Below the pieces are notes generated by a model, which saw only the letters and a program-made list of their open reading frames with translations, was not told the origin of the DNA and did no database searches. The position numbers and the translations under genes were made by a program. Positions 25,413 through 33,191 of a stretch of 64,000 nt of DNA are shown here, in pieces. This DNA comes from Methylobacterium mesophilicum. Its GTDB lineage: Bacteria; Pseudomonadota; Alphaproteobacteria; Rhizobiales; Beijerinckiaceae. Numbering within the stretch: position 1 is the first letter of the stretch; each line of letters starts with the position of its first letter. The stretch is taken from positions 1 to 64,000 of the forward strand of contig NZ_BPQU01000025.1 of assembly GCF_022179445.1 (NCBI RefSeq), given 5' to 3'.

Positions 25413-25829
25413 ATGAAGACCTTGATGTTGGCCGGCGCGGCGCTCTGCGCGGTAGCCCTGGCGGCCCCGAGCGCCGAGGCAAGGGGCTTCCGGGGCGGCG
25501 GCTTCCACGGCGGTTACGGCGGCTATCACGGCGGCTTCGCCGGGCGCGGCGGTTACGGCCGCGGCTTCGGCTATGGCCGCGGCTACGGGTATCGCGGCGG
25601 CTACGGGCGCGGCCTCGGCTACGGGTTGGCCGGCGCGGGCATCGGCCTGGGTCTCGGGCTCGCGGCCGGCAGTTTGTACGGCGGCTATGGCGGAGGCGGC
25701 GGCTATGGCTACGGCTATCCCGCGGCCTACGGCGGGTACGACTACGCCTACCCGGCCGCCTATGGCGGTTACGGCGGGTACGGCTCCGGTGGCTGCTACG
25801 GCAGCTTCACCTGCGGCTGCGGCTGCTGA
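25413..25829 (+). CDS. Secreted Gly/Tyr-rich protein with Cys-rich tail
   Basis: 138 aa from ATG 25413. Signal peptide 'MKTLMLAGAALCAVALAAPS' with likely cleavage at AEA. The mature part is almost all Gly and Tyr with scattered Arg in GGYG/RGYGYRGG repeats (~25-75), one hydrophobic Gly/Leu patch ('GIGLGLGLAAGSLYGG'), then YPAAYGGY repeats and the C-terminus CYGSFTCGCGC. It looks like a surface, adhesive or structural low-complexity protein. It interrupts the dgt-argS neighbourhood on the opposite strand. Function unknown. Confidence 0.7.
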   Translation: MKTLMLAGAALCAVALAAPSAEARGFRGGGFHGGYGGYHGGFAGRGGYGRGFGYGRGYGYRGGYGRGLGYGLAGAGIGLGLGLAAGSLYGGYGGGGGYGYGYPAAYGGYDYAYPAAYGGYGGYGSGGCYGSFTCGCGC

Positions 25830-25853
25830 TCGCCCGCGCGTCCTCGCCGGACC

Positions 25854-27122
25854 TCACGGTTCGGCGAGGGGCAGGCCGCGGCTCGGCAACTCCCAGTGGA
25901 GGTCGGGCGTGGTCGGATAGAGCTTGCGATGGGCCAGCACCGCGTAGGTGTCGGTCATGCCGGCGATGTAGTCGGCCACACGCCGGGCGATGCGCCCTTC
26001 GGGTGCGTCCGCCAGGCCGGCGCTCCACTCCTCGGGCATCCGCTCCGGCGCGGCCGTGAACGCCGCGAACAGGTCGTTGACGATCGCGTCGGCCTTCTTG
26101 CGCACCGCCACGACCCCCGGATGCCGGTACATCCGGGCCCAGAGGAACCGCATGATCTCGGCGTCGGCCTCCGCGATGGCCGGCGAGAACACGATGACCG
26201 GCTCGGACGCGTGGCGGATGTCCTCGACGCGTGCGGGACTCAGCGCGGCGATCCGGCGGCCGCCCTCGCGGATCACGTCTTCCACGAAGCGGGTGATGAC
26301 GCGCCGGGCCAGCTCGTGGATGACGCGCGACGGGTCCAGGCCCGGATGCAGCCGGTCGATCTCGTCGAGGATGTCGGCCAGGAACGGCACGGCGCGCAGC
26401 TCCGGGATCTCGAACAGGCCCGCCCGCAGGCCGTCGTCGAGGTCGTGCGCCGCGTAGGCGATGTCGTCGGCGAGCGACGCCGCCTGCGCCTCCGGGCCGG
26501 CCTGGCTCCACAGGTCCAGCGGGTTCAGGGCGTCATATTCCAGGATGGCGGCCGGGATGCCGCGCGCGGCGTAGCGCGCCGTCGGCTTGCCGCCCTCGGT
26601 GAGCAGCGGGCCGTTGTGCTTCACCAGCCCCTCCAGGGTTTCCCAGGCGAGGTTCAGCCCGTCGAAACCGGCGTAGCGCCGTTCGAGCCGCGTGACGATG
26701 CGCAGGGCTTGAGCGTTGTGATCGAACCCGCCATGGGCCGCCATGCAGGCCTCCAGCGCATCCTCGCCGGTATGGCCGAAGCAGGTGTGGCCGAGGTCGT
26801 GGCTCAGCGCCAGGGCTTCGGCCAGATCCTCGTCGAGGCCCAGCGCCCGGGCGAGCGCCCGCGCGATCTGGCTGACCTCGAGGGTGTGGGTCAGGCGGGT
26901 GCGGTAATGATCGCCCTCGTGGTGCACGAAGACCTGGGTCTTGTGCTTCAGGCGGCGGAACGCCGTGGAGTGGATGATCCGGTCCCGGTCGCGCTGGAAG
27001 TCGCTGCGGGTCGGCGAGGAGGCCTCCGCGATCAGCCGTCCGCGCGTCCGCGCCGGATCCGTGGCGTAGGCCGCCCGCCAGCGCTCACCGTTCGGCCGCA
27101 CGGCGCCCATCCTCGATCTCAC
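25854..27122 (-). CDS. dgt: Deoxyguanosinetriphosphate triphosphohydrolase-like protein
   Basis: 422 aa from GTG 27122; ATG 27110 is an alternative. HD-domain motifs are 'THTLEVSQIARALAR', 'SHDLGHTCFGHTGE' and 'SLADDIAYAAHDLDDG'. It cleaves dNTPs to nucleoside and triphosphate, controlling dNTP pools. Divergent from erpA and upstream of argS, the standard alphaproteobacterial arrangement. Confidence 0.93.
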   Translation of the reverse strand: MRSRMGAVRPNGERWRAAYATDPARTRGRLIAEASSPTRSDFQRDRDRIIHSTAFRRLKHKTQVFVHHEGDHYRTRLTHTLEVSQIARALARALGLDEDLAEALALSHDLGHTCFGHTGEDALEACMAAHGGFDHNAQALRIVTRLERRYAGFDGLNLAWETLEGLVKHNGPLLTEGGKPTARYAARGIPAAILEYDALNPLDLWSQAGPEAQAASLADDIAYAAHDLDDGLRAGLFEIPELRAVPFLADILDEIDRLHPGLDPSRVIHELARRVITRFVEDVIREGGRRIAALSPARVEDIRHASEPVIVFSPAIAEADAEIMRFLWARMYRHPGVVAVRKKADAIVNDLFAAFTAAPERMPEEWSAGLADAPEGRIARRVADYIAGMTDTYAVLAHRKLYPTTPDLHWELPSRGLPLAEP

Positions 27123-27256
27123 GCAGCCTGATCATGACCCCTCCCCGCCCGGCGCGTTGCGGCGCGGGCCTCGAACCCATATCTTGTGGGCTTAGGCGGG
27201 CTCGGCAACAGCCGGGCGACGCCGTCCACCGAACAGCTGCGTGGCCAGAGCTAAAG

Positions 27257-27583
27257 ATGGCTGAGATCACCCTGACCCCCCGCGCCGCCAAGCGCATCAA
27301 CGAAATCATGGGGGCGGAGCCCCCGGGCGCGTCTCTGCGCATCAGCGTCAACGGCGGCGGCTGCTCCGGATTCTCCTACGCGTTCGACATCGCCCGGTCC
27401 CGGGAGGCGCAGGACGTGGCGATCGAGCGCGACGGCGCCACCGTGATCGTCGATCCCGTGTCGCTGGAATACATGTCGGGCTCGACCATCGACTTCGTGA
27501 ACGACCTGATCGGCCAGTCCTTCAAGATCGAGAATCCGCTGGCGACCGCATCCTGCGGCTGCGGCACCTCCTTCTCGCTCTGA
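27257..27583 (+). CDS. erpA: Iron-sulfur cluster insertion protein ErpA-like
   Basis: 108 aa from ATG 27257. A-type carrier with the three Fe-S ligands C36 (GGGCSGF), C100 and C102 (CGCG). Delivers clusters to apo-enzymes. The upstream part of the open frame is not conserved in character. Divergent from dgt with 134 bp between. ErpA rather than IscA/SufA is inferred from this position. Confidence 0.9.
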   Translation: MAEITLTPRAAKRINEIMGAEPPGASLRISVNGGGCSGFSYAFDIARSREAQDVAIERDGATVIVDPVSLEYMSGSTIDFVNDLIGQSFKIENPLATASCGCGTSFSL

Positions 27584-27734
27584 CCCGACGCGACGGCCTC
27601 CCCTCGGGACGGCCGTTGCGCGGCTACGACACTGGAGCCGGCTCAAGGCCCGCGCCTCCGGTGTCCGATTGCCTCGGCCGGTAAAACGCGGCACCCATGC
27701 GGCAACCCCGCTCAGCCGTGATCCGGACCCTCCC

Positions 27735-29672
27735 ATGATCCATCCGAAGGTCCGATCCCGCCTCCGGTCGGCGTTGGCCGCGACCTGCGCCCTCGCCTGC
27801 CTCGCCGGGGCGGCGGCACCGGCCCCGCTGGCGGCCCAGGAAGGCGCCGCCGCTGTCCAGGACGTGACGATCACCGACGTCATGCTGCCGCTCGGCGGGA
27901 CGATGCTGCGGGCGCCCAAGCTGACGGCCAGCGGCACGCGCCTGTCCAAGGATGAGCTTGCCGCGATCCTCAAACCGGATTCGGCCGAGCCCTGGGAGGC
28001 GCGGCTGGCACGGCTCGATGCCGGCAGCCTGACGATCCCGGTTCTCAGCTCGGAGCATGCCGGCCCCGGCACCGACCGCCAGACCGTCACCTATCGCGAC
28101 GTGGTCGCCCGCGACGTGAAGGCCGGACGCGTGGGCGAACTGACCGCCGCGGGCGCGACGGTCAGCGCCGTCACGGGCCCCAACCGCGGCGACGGCACCT
28201 ACGGCCAGGTCCGGGCGACAGATCTCGACCTCGCGGCGCTGAGCCGGCTCTACACCGTCCCGGGCGACGGCAAGGGCCCGGTCCAGAAGGTCTACGGCAC
28301 GATCCAGGTCTCCGACGTGACCTATTCGGACGCGCGCGGCACCACCGTGAAGATCGCGCGTCTGAACGGGCGCGACCTCGGCGGCAGGCAGGTGCCGGAC
28401 GGCTGGAACGGCGCGTTCGAGATCGTGGCCGCCGGCTTCCAGGGGCCCAACGACCGGCGGACCTTCGCGGCCTCGGCCGCCGACCTGATCGAGGCCACCA
28501 CGCTGGGCAGCCTCGACATGCAGGGCCTGAGCGTCAGCAACACCGATCCGCAGGGACCGGTCCTGTTCGAGATCGCGCGGGCGACCTACGCCGCCGGGTC
28601 GGATGCGGGCACGGTCCTGGAGAACATCACGCTGGCGCGCGGCAGCCTGCGCGCGCATCTCGCCCGCCTCGCGTTGGCGGACGTCTCGCTCGCGCCGACC
28701 ATCGCGGCTTTGCGCAACGCCGCGGCCGATCCCGCCAGCCGGTCCGGGTTCAGCGATGCCGAGATGCATCGGCTGACGCCGGCGCTGGGCGGCCTGACCC
28801 TGACCGACCTGAGCATCGACCTGCCGCTCGACACCGAGCTCCCCAAGGCCGTCCCGCCGGATCCCCGCGCCACCCCCCGCGTCCCCGCACCGGGGAAGCC
28901 GACGACGGGCCGGTCCGCGGACGGAAAGCTCCCGGAGCCCAAGCCCGCGACCGTGCAGCCCGGCGACCCGCTCGCGGTGACGATCACGCCGGCGCCGACA
29001 CGGCGGGTGGCCCTGCGGGAAGCCAAGCTGTCCTTCGGCCCGCCGCAGGATGGGGTTCCGACGGCCGGGCGGCTGACCCTCTCCGGCCTGAGCCTGCCGG
29101 CGGAGTACGTCGCCGGGGCGCCGATCATCGGCGCGCTTCCGGCCTACGGCTATCGGGATCTCGACCTCGATCTCGTGGCCGACGCGTCCCTGGACGGGAA
29201 GGCCCGCGACCTGTCGCTGCGCGAAGTCACGATTTCGGGGCGCGATATCGGGACCGTCCGGCTGTCGGGGACCCTCGGCGGCATCGGGCCGGAGCTCTTC
29301 AACGGAAGCCTGCCCGCGGCCACGATGCTGATGTTCACGGGCAGCGCCAAGAACCTCGACCTCACGGTGGAGAATGCCGGCCTGTTCGAGCGCTTCCTCG
29401 CCGTGCAATCGAAGGATCTCAGCCTGCGACCGGACGAGCTGCGCAAGGAATACGTCACCGCCAGCCTGCTCGGCGTGCCGGTGATCCTCGGCAACACGGC
29501 GGCGGCCAAGGGCATCGGCGCCGCGATGGGCCAGTTCGTCATGAAGCCGGGCAAGCTCGTGCTGCACGCGAAGTCGAAGGAGCCCGCCGGCATCGGCTTC
29601 ATCGATATCGGCGCGGCGCGCTCGCCGGCAGCCCTGCTCGACCGGATGGACGTGGACGCCAAGGCGAATTGA
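27735..29672 (+). CDS. Large secreted protein of unknown function
   Basis: 645 aa from ATG 27735. Signal peptide with hydrophobic core 'ALAATCALACLAGAAAPAPL', likely cut before EG. The mature part repeats a beta-rich pattern (V-I-D-ML-LGG, 'ARGSLRAHLARLAL', 'LTLTDLSIDLPL', 'LTLSGLSLPAEYV'), with a Pro-rich linker near 385-420. This suggests a periplasmic AsmA- or DUF945-like beta scaffold, but I do not recognise the family. Monocistronic, converging on the ABC operon. Confidence 0.7.
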   Translation: MIHPKVRSRLRSALAATCALACLAGAAAPAPLAAQEGAAAVQDVTITDVMLPLGGTMLRAPKLTASGTRLSKDELAAILKPDSAEPWEARLARLDAGSLTIPVLSSEHAGPGTDRQTVTYRDVVARDVKAGRVGELTAAGATVSAVTGPNRGDGTYGQVRATDLDLAALSRLYTVPGDGKGPVQKVYGTIQVSDVTYSDARGTTVKIARLNGRDLGGRQVPDGWNGAFEIVAAGFQGPNDRRTFAASAADLIEATTLGSLDMQGLSVSNTDPQGPVLFEIARATYAAGSDAGTVLENITLARGSLRAHLARLALADVSLAPTIAALRNAAADPASRSGFSDAEMHRLTPALGGLTLTDLSIDLPLDTELPKAVPPDPRATPRVPAPGKPTTGRSADGKLPEPKPATVQPGDPLAVTITPAPTRRVALREAKLSFGPPQDGVPTAGRLTLSGLSLPAEYVAGAPIIGALPAYGYRDLDLDLVADASLDGKARDLSLREVTISGRDIGTVRLSGTLGGIGPELFNGSLPAATMLMFTGSAKNLDLTVENAGLFERFLAVQSKDLSLRPDELRKEYVTASLLGVPVILGNTAAAKGIGAAMGQFVMKPGKLVLHAKSKEPAGIGFIDIGAARSPAALLDRMDVDAKAN

Positions 29673-29714
29673 CCCCTCGGCAAGTGTCCGCGGGCGGTTC
29701 GCACGCCGTACAGG

Positions 29715-30449
29715 CTACTCCGCGATGATCCCCGGATGCGCCGCCGCCAGCGCGGCCCGGGTGGTTTCGGCCCAGGCGCGGTCGCGCTGTCTGCGCGGGC
29801 GGTCGAGCGTCACGTTCGCCATGAGCGTCGCCGGCCGTTTCGAGACGAGCAGCAGCCGGTCGGCGATCCCGATCGCTTCGGCGACGTTGTGGGTCACCAT
29901 GAGGACGCTCATTCCGGCGGAATCAACGGTGTCGACCACCAATCCGCGCAGCTCGGCCGCCGCGGCATCGTCGAGGGACACGAACGGCTCGTCGAGGACC
30001 AGCACCCGCGGCCCGTCGGCGAGCGCCCGCGCCAGCGCGACCCGCCGCTGCATGCCGAGCGACAGGGCCTTCGGGTAGCTGCCGCGCCAGGGCGTCAGGC
30101 CGAGCTTGGCGAACAGCGCGTCGAGGTCGCGTCCGCGCCGCGCCCGCGGCAGGCCCAGCCGGACATTGTGCTCGATGCTGCGCCAGGGGAGCAGGCGCGG
30201 CTCCTGAAACACCATGCCGGCCTGGCCGGCCCCGGAGACGCGGCCCTCGAAGTCGGTGTCGAGGCCGAGCAGGATCCGCAGCGTCGTGGTCTTGCCGGCG
30301 CCGGACGGCCCGATCAGGCAGACGATCTCGCCGGCCCCGACCCCGAACGACAGGTCGCGGACGGCCTCCACCGGCTCGGCGCCCTTGGCGCGGTAGCGCT
30401 TCGCGGCGATCTCGACCTGCAGGACGGGTTCAGCGCCAGCGGCGGACAT
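29715..30449 (-). CDS. ABC importer ATPase (NitT/TauT type)
   Basis: 244 aa. Walker A GPSGAGKTT (~43-51), Q-loop 'MVFQEPRLLPWRS', signature 'LSLGMQRRVALARAL', Walker B 'VLVLDEPFVSLDD', H-loop 'MLVTHNV-EA'. Relatives energise nitrate, taurine, sulfonate or similar uptake. The signature reads LSLGM rather than LSGGM. Start overlaps the permease gene by 20 bp. Confidence 0.92.
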   Translation of the reverse strand: MSAAGAEPVLQVEIAAKRYRAKGAEPVEAVRDLSFGVGAGEIVCLIGPSGAGKTTTLRILLGLDTDFEGRVSGAGQAGMVFQEPRLLPWRSIEHNVRLGLPRARRGRDLDALFAKLGLTPWRGSYPKALSLGMQRRVALARALADGPRVLVLDEPFVSLDDAAAAELRGLVVDTVDSAGMSVLMVTHNVAEAIGIADRLLLVSKRPATLMANVTLDRPRRQRDRAWAETTRAALAAAHPGIIAE

Positions 30450-31167
30450 GCGCTTCGAGCCGCTGGAGGAGGAGGACGTCGATGCCGATCATCACGGTCA
30501 TGAAGACGAGGCTGTAACCGATGATCGCGGCCACGTCGGTGCTCTGCACGAAGTAGTAGTTGATCGCGAAGCCGACCCCGTCGGGGCGCCCCAGCAGCTC
30601 GACCACCAGGACGATCTTCCAGGCGAGCGACAGGCCGGAGCGGGCCGCCGTGACCACGTAGGGCTGGAGCTGTGGCACCAGCACGTCCAGCGCCCAGGTG
30701 CGCCGGTCGAACCGGTAGGCCCGGGCCATCTCGTCGAGGCCGGGATCGAGGTTGCGGGCGCCCTCGCGCACGATCACCGCGACGTTCGGCAGCTTGTTGA
30801 GCACCACGGCCAGGATCGCGGCGGTCTCGGTCAACCCGACCCAGACATAGGCCAGCACGGTGATCACCAGCGCCGGGGTGTTGAGCAGGACGAGGAGCGG
30901 CGTGTCGAGGGTGAGGTCGGCGGCCTTCGAGCGACCGAGCGCCACCCCCAGCAGGATCCCCAGCACCATCGCCACCGCGAAGGAGATCGCCACCCGCAGC
31001 AGCGTCATCCCGACATTGTGGAACAGGTCGCCGCGCTCGGCCTCCTGCACGATGAAGCGCAGCACAGCCATCGGCGCCGGCAACAGGCGCGACCCGGCCT
31101 CCAGCGCGGCGAACTGCCAGGCGGCGATGAGCACGACCAGGGACGCGATACGGGTCAGCGCGCCCAT
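30430..31167 (-). CDS. ABC importer permease (NitT/TauT type)
   Basis: 245 aa with about six membrane segments. The EAA-loop region 'GARNLDPGLDEMARAYRFDRRT' precedes 'LDVLVPQLQPYVVTAARSGLSLAWK', standard for SsuC/TauC-like permeases. Middle gene of SBP-permease-ATPase. Confidence 0.92.
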   Translation of the reverse strand: MGALTRIASLVVLIAAWQFAALEAGSRLLPAPMAVLRFIVQEAERGDLFHNVGMTLLRVAISFAVAMVLGILLGVALGRSKAADLTLDTPLLVLLNTPALVITVLAYVWVGLTETAAILAVVLNKLPNVAVIVREGARNLDPGLDEMARAYRFDRRTWALDVLVPQLQPYVVTAARSGLSLAWKIVLVVELLGRPDGVGFAINYYFVQSTDVAAIIGYSLVFMTVMIGIDVLLLQRLEAHVRRWR

Positions 31168-31218
31168 GCGGTTCCGGCGATCCGGATCCCCGACCTGAAA
31201 GCCAGCCTGACGGGCAGC

Positions 31219-32202
31219 TCAGCCATCGCGGCCGTTGTCGTAATAGAGGTCCGGCGGCAGCCCGGCGCCCTTCCCGACGAGCCGTGCGCCGCCGAGCCGG
31301 GACATGACGGCGTAGAGCTTCTCGGCGTCGGTCCGCTCCGCCGCCACCGTCCGGCGCGGGATGCCGGCCAGGAAGTCGCGCTTCAGGGCCTCGAACGTCG
31401 CGTCGTTCTCGGCCGCCATGAGCGGGCGCACGATCTCCCAGGTGCTCGGATCGGCGGCCAGCATGTCCTTCGCCGACCGGGACGCCCGGGCGAAGCCCGC
31501 CACGGCCTCGGGCTTCTCCTTCACGGTGGCGTCCTGGAACAGGTAGCCGATCAGGGAGACGTCGCCGGCCACACCGAGCGCGTGCATGATGTCCTCGGCG
31601 CCCACGAGCCGGCGGAAGCCCTTGGCCTCGAGGCGGGCGCAATAGGTCCAGTAGGTCAGCGCCGCGTCGAGGGCGCCCTGCTCCAGCTTCAGCGTGATCA
31701 GCGGCGGCGCGCCGTACGCGATCTCGGTGGCGCGCTCGAGGTCGATGCCGGCGGCATCCCGGGCCTGCGCCCTCAGCAGCAGCCAGTTCTTGTCGAGGGG
31801 GCCGCCGGCGACGCCGAAACGCTTGCCGTCGAGGTCCTTGAGGCTCTTGATCGGGCTGTCGGGTGGCACCATCACGGCGCCCTCCGAGGTCGAGTACGGG
31901 ATGAAGCGCACGGCTTGGCCGTCGTTGCCGAGGCGGGCTGCCCAGAGCAGGTCGCCGATGATCGTGTCGACCTGTCCGCCGATGAAGCTGATCCGCGCCG
32001 CGTCGTTGCCGGCGAGCTTGACCGCATCCAGCTGGAAACCGTTGGCGGTATCGAGGCCCCGGGCCTTGATCACCGCCGCCTCCCAGGTCGAGGTGCCGAA
32101 CGGGAGGCTCCCGAGGCGGATCGCCGGCACGTCCGCCCGCGCCGCCCGCAGGCCGAGGCCGCCGAGCAGGCCGCCGGCGAGCATTGCGCGCCGTGACAGC
32201 AT
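31219..32202 (-). CDS. ABC importer substrate-binding protein
   Basis: 327 aa from ATG 32202. The start SRRAMLAGGLLGGLGL is a Tat-type leader (twin Arg, then a hydrophobic core), which fits a protein folded before export; tatABC is encoded in this window. The mature part is a NMT1/SsuA-like periplasmic-binding fold ('IRLGSLPFGTSTWEAAVIKA', 'DLDGKRFGVAGGPLDKNW', 'LTYWTYCARLEAKGFR'). Ligand unknown. First gene of the importer operon, divergent from the pterin dehydratase. Confidence 0.87.
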   Translation of the reverse strand: MLSRRAMLAGGLLGGLGLRAARADVPAIRLGSLPFGTSTWEAAVIKARGLDTANGFQLDAVKLAGNDAARISFIGGQVDTIIGDLLWAARLGNDGQAVRFIPYSTSEGAVMVPPDSPIKSLKDLDGKRFGVAGGPLDKNWLLLRAQARDAAGIDLERATEIAYGAPPLITLKLEQGALDAALTYWTYCARLEAKGFRRLVGAEDIMHALGVAGDVSLIGYLFQDATVKEKPEAVAGFARASRSAKDMLAADPSTWEIVRPLMAAENDATFEALKRDFLAGIPRRTVAAERTDAEKLYAVMSRLGGARLVGKGAGLPPDLYYDNGRDG

Positions 32203-32396
32203 CACGCCTTCTCCCATCGTATTGTGCGGTCTTGGAAGATCGCAGACTTGGGCGCGGACTTGTCCTGACGCCATTGGAAAATGGTCATAGGGCCCGCATG
32301 GCGCTCCGTCCACCGGGGCCGGCGCCCCTGCGCGCTTGCGCACCGCCGACGGCGCGGGCACCCTCGAACTTCGACGGGATGAAAAGGACGAGGCGA

Positions 32397-32774
32397 ATGA
32401 GCGAGCGGCGCGAAGGCGTTCTGGACGAGGCGGCCGTGGAAGCGCGGCTCAAGGCCGAGCTGCCGGACTGGCGGCTGGAGGACGGCTGGATCCGCCGCAC
32501 CTACAAGACGGCGGGGTGGAAGGGCACGCTCATGGTGATCAACACGGTGGGTCACCTCGCCGAGGCCGCCTGGCACCACCCCGACATCACCGCGTCCTAC
32601 GCCTGGGTGGAGGTGCGGTTGATGAACCATGCGGCCAAGGGCATCACCGAAAAGGACTTCGCCCTGGCCAGGAAGATCGAGGAGGTCGTGTCCTGGCAGC
32701 CGGCGCTGGAGGGGCAGGGTCTGGAGGGCACGCCGTCGGATCCGCGCTTCGCCTACATCAAGTACGAGAAGTAG
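32397..32774 (+). CDS. Pterin-4a-carbinolamine dehydratase
   Basis: 125 aa from ATG 32397. The active-site region 'VGHLAEAAWHHPDITASYAWV' has the HHPD core and is followed by 'VRLMNHAAKGITEKDFALA'. Family enzymes dehydrate 4a-hydroxytetrahydropterin or serve pterin metabolism more broadly; no aromatic hydroxylase is nearby, so the physiological substrate is open. Family members are usually ~95-115 aa; the C-terminus here is slightly extended. Confidence 0.9.
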   Translation: MSERREGVLDEAAVEARLKAELPDWRLEDGWIRRTYKTAGWKGTLMVINTVGHLAEAAWHHPDITASYAWVEVRLMNHAAKGITEKDFALARKIEEVVSWQPALEGQGLEGTPSDPRFAYIKYEK

Positions 32775-32789
32775 CGGACCCGGTCCCGG

Positions 32790-33011
32790 TCACTGCGGCT
32801 CCTTCACCCGGCGGCACTCGGTCTTGAGGTAGGCGGACTTGCCGATCTCGTCGCGCCGGTCGGTGCGGGCGATGATCTCCTGCCAGCCGGTGGCGCAGCC
32901 GAGCTCGTTGGCGACGCGGACCTTGCGCACCTCCAGCGCTTCGGCATCGGTGCAGGCCTCCTGGGCGATCCCGTTCGCGCAGACCAGGACGACGGCGATG
33001 AAGGCGTTCAT
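32790..33011 (-). CDS. Small secreted cysteine-containing protein
   Basis: 73 aa. Signal peptide MNAFIAVVLVCANGIAQ; the mature 56 residues have three Cys (EACTDAEA, ELGCATGW, KTECRRV) and many charges. It lies 15 bp past the convergent pterin dehydratase. Not recognised; conserved-hypothetical in appearance. Confidence 0.6.
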   Translation of the reverse strand: MNAFIAVVLVCANGIAQEACTDAEALEVRKVRVANELGCATGWQEIIARTDRRDEIGKSAYLKTECRRVKEPQ

Positions 33012-33149
33012 GCGGGCGGTGCTCCTCGGCTCCAGGCCCGCTTACGCGCGGGAACAGCCCGGAGTTTCCGCCCGCGGCGCGGCGGGCGCGCGGGGAAACG
33101 ATTCACGGTCGGCCCGCCCTGAGGGGGCGGAGGGGCGGGCCGACCGCTC

Positions 33150-33175
33150 ATCGCAGCGTGAGGACACGCTGCGAT
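33150..33175 (-). terminator. Terminator of the RND operon
   Basis: A perfect 11-bp stem ATCGCAGCGTG / CACGCTGCGAT with an AGGA tetraloop, 17 bp beyond the RND pump stop codon on the minus strand. Confidence 0.7.
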
Positions 33176-33191
33176 CCGTGATGCCGGACGC

